A stretch of 64,000 bases of DNA from Actinernus sp. WN-2022 (lineage: Eukaryota; Cnidaria; Anthozoa; Actiniaria; Actinernidae). The stretch spans positions 140,031,745 to 140,095,744 of the forward strand of contig JAOWCC010001589.1 of NCBI GenBank assembly GCA_030867875.1, given 5' to 3'. Position 1 is the stretch's first letter; every line of letters begins with the position of its first letter. The notes below the pieces were generated by a model. That model ran no database searches. It was not told the origin of the DNA and saw only the letters and a program-made list of their open reading frames with translations. Positions 62,254 through 64,000 of this stretch are shown here, piece after piece. The position numbers and the translations under genes were made by a program.

Positions 62254-64000
62254 AATCATCCATATCTAAGTTTTTGTGTCCATAGGCTAATGTATCAATT
62301 CCGTTTGCCGAAATACAACGTTTAGAATCGAATGGCGAGAGAGATATTTTATTCATATGCATTCCATACATCCTATGACCTTCACTTCTAAGCATATCCA
62401 TTCCGTGGCGAAATACTTTCTTATCTCGTAAGCACTCTTTGTATTGTTCGTGGCGAATACGATGTTTAACGACTGCCTTCTTGGTACCTTTAGCTTTCCG
62501 AATCTCGCCACCACCTACTTTCGAGATCGAGTATAGCTTTGATCGTAGTCCAACATATTCGACAATGGGAATACCTCCACATTCATCTTTCATTTTACCG
62601 AGTGCTTTCTTGTTGTTCGTATCGTATAAAGGGTGATCTTTGTCGTAATTGCTCGTATCGTATAGATGTTTATTGGTGGCAATGTCTGTATAGATGTCTT
62701 CTGTTTCAATGTGAAGTAATAGACTATCAGTGTCAGTATATAGTAGATTACAACGTTGCCCATACTGATTCTTTATCTCATTATAGTAGAAGTCGTACAT
62801 CAGATGTTTCGAAAGATCTAGAATCGACATTCCGACATATACTGGACGGTTCAAAAGTAACTTACTTCTGTAGTTGTGTACGGCGGCTAGATCGTTGTCG
62901 AAGATCGTGGATCGAGCATAACTAGGTTTATTCAATAAACGTTGTAGTTTGACTCCTTCTGAAGAGCGAATTAGTTTGACATCTACACGCTTACGTAGAT
63001 TCTCCATTGTTTTACCAAAAACGCTATTGTTCATTAGCTTGTAGAGGTCTTGCTCGAACGTACTCTTCGCTTGTTTTCGTAGTTCTGTATTCATTCGTAT
63101 GTATGGCTCCATCCATGGTGATTGGCCGAATCGTAATGCCCTGTGAATCTTCGTTAAACGCATTCCAAGAGATAGATACAATTGTAGATTGCGGTAGTGG
63201 AGCACATATCGTTCTTTGTTGTATAGGTTAGGTATGAGTTTTTCCACTTTCAAAGATCCATTGCCTTCATATAGTTTCTCGAATAGGTCGATTTGATAAT
63301 CTGATAACCAACCTTTATTCACTTGCATTCTCTCGGGGGCGAGTGGGTAGTCGTTGTGTGAGTTGTGGAGCTTTCGAGGATACTCAAGGCCAACTTCGAG
63401 GATGTATCCAACGTCAGAATCGATTTCGTGTTGGGTGATTTGTTCTTCCGTTGGCGTACACCACTCAAATCCTCCCGTTGGTAGATATTGGCTCATGGCC
63501 CAACCATATAGATTGTTGGCGTCGAGGTATATTATATGGCTATTTGGCTTATCTGGATCTAAGTCGGGTACGTTTGGGTTGTTTGCTTTGGCATAACGAT
63601 GAGATACCATAGATATTCCACCGCGTAGACCTTTTTCCATGAATAGATGCATGTCATAGTCAGTTAATAGTTCGAGCTCCACTACAGTCTTCTTTAACAA
63701 TGCATCCCACGAAAGTCCTGGACTAGTGTAATAGTGAGCCGGGTCTAACCCGTAGTTTTGCATACATGCCGTTCGAAAGGTCTCGAACACATCTGCTAGA
63801 AGAAGTACATCGGTTCGTAGGTAAAGGTCGTGGTAGTCTCCTAACGTTTCACAACTAAATACCCCCCAAACTTTTAGTGCGTGTTCGTAGTCTTCGTGGG
63901 ATATGCCCTCTAGAGTTAGCTTACTATAGAATGCATCTTTTTGTGGAAGAAAAGTCTCTACGAATCTATCCCAAGAGTCCATATACTCATTTATAAAATA
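62231..64000 (-). CDS. Protein-primed family-B DNA polymerase, C-terminal part (runs off the window)
   Basis: The frame is open from the window edge to a stop at 62231. From the first visible Met (63982), motif A is YLDANNLYGWAMSQYLP with Asp at ~154, motif B is KLMNNSVFGK at ~315-324 and the catalytic motif C is YTDTDS at ~415-420. Insertions between A and B fit the TPR regions of protein-primed polymerases. An upstream LRTDVLLLADVFE segment resembles the last exonuclease motif. A ~165-residue tail follows motif C, ending KNLDMDDFIYELL. The enzyme copies linear DNA from a terminal-protein primer. The visible part has no lesion. The N-terminal exonuclease and zinc module lie outside the window; the related N-terminus is at 1-735. 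Confidence 0.9.
   Translation of the reverse strand, partial: YFINEYMDSWDRFVETFLPQKDAFYSKLTLEGISHEDYEHALKVWGVFSCETLGDYHDLYLRTDVLLLADVFETFRTACMQNYGLDPAHYYTSPGLSWDALLKKTVVELELLTDYDMHLFMEKGLRGGISMVSHRYAKANNPNVPDLDPDKPNSHIIYLDANNLYGWAMSQYLPTGGFEWCTPTEEQITQHEIDSDVGYILEVGLEYPRKLHNSHNDYPLAPERMQVNKGWLSDYQIDLFEKLYEGNGSLKVEKLIPNLYNKERYVLHYRNLQLYLSLGMRLTKIHRALRFGQSPWMEPYIRMNTELRKQAKSTFEQDLYKLMNNSVFGKTMENLRKRVDVKLIRSSEGVKLQRLLNKPSYARSTIFDNDLAAVHNYRSKLLLNRPVYVGMSILDLSKHLMYDFYYNEIKNQYGQRCNLLYTDTDSLLLHIETEDIYTDIATNKHLYDTSNYDKDHPLYDTNNKKALGKMKDECGGIPIVEYVGLRSKLYSISKVGGGEIRKAKGTKKAVVKHRIRHEQYKECLRDKKVFRHGMDMLRSEGHRMYGMHMNKISLSPFDSKRCISANGIDTLAYGHKNLDMDDFIYELLS

Overview
The window looks like nuclear DNA of a marine invertebrate, most likely an anthozoan cnidarian such as a stony coral. 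There is no bacterial gene organisation. A six-exon GT-AG gene, non-LTR retrotransposons, tRNA-derived SINEs, many MITEs, foldback elements and satellites fill the middle, and two virus-like elements of the Polinton/Maverick (adintovirus-like) type sit at the two ends. The organism call rests on repeat character and remembered family distribution, not on a search.

Region A (1-18.1 kb) is a decayed Polinton-like copy. It opens with the N-terminal part of a protein-primed family-B DNA polymerase, abruptly joined to a 5'-truncated major capsid protein. A packaging ATPase, three or four small conserved genes and an integrase that has lost its catalytic core follow. Convergent with the integrase, where the right-hand copy has its protein-primed polymerase, is a different replicase: a frameshifted polymerase-SF1 helicase-HNH gene on the minus strand. 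That gene is split by about 8.9 kb of inserted DNA (about 5998-14904), which carries an apparently intact six-exon BEN-domain gene and nearly 5 kb of ~142-bp satellite.

Region B (18.2-28.2 kb) is a non-LTR retrotransposon with an endonuclease and reverse transcriptase. Its ORF carries a degenerate 2A-like motif. It is split by a 6.5-kb insertion with 10-bp terminal inverted repeats, which holds further MITEs, a SINE and a palindrome.

Region C (28.2-51.6 kb) is a graveyard of nested repeats. It holds MITEs, two of them with diagnostic target-site duplications (9-bp MULE-like, 8-9-bp hAT-like) and two with TTAA ends. It also holds two foldback elements with long arms, a 30-bp minisatellite open on both strands, four tandem units with shared ends (the last filled by a G-rich satellite) and LINE fragments. 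Most notable is a 2,576-bp near-palindromic element (43043-45618) with a 6-bp target-site duplication and AGT...ACT termini, inserted in a LINE. It carries two unknown ORFs that share a module in inverted orientation.

Region D (51.7-64.0 kb, running off the window) is a nearly complete Polinton-like provirus: F-box/ankyrin gene; a protein with three overlapping ESCRT late-domain motifs; putative penton; a ~505-codon conserved gene broken by a frameshift and a stop; a coiled-coil membrane protein; double-jelly-roll capsid protein (10-nt deletion near its 3' end); ATPase; four small genes, three with predicted membrane helices; integrase (5' frameshift); and the protein-primed polymerase on the opposite strand. 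The lesions indicate an inactive endogenous copy. Capsid, penton and ATPase would form and fill a particle. Polymerase and integrase would replicate and integrate the DNA.
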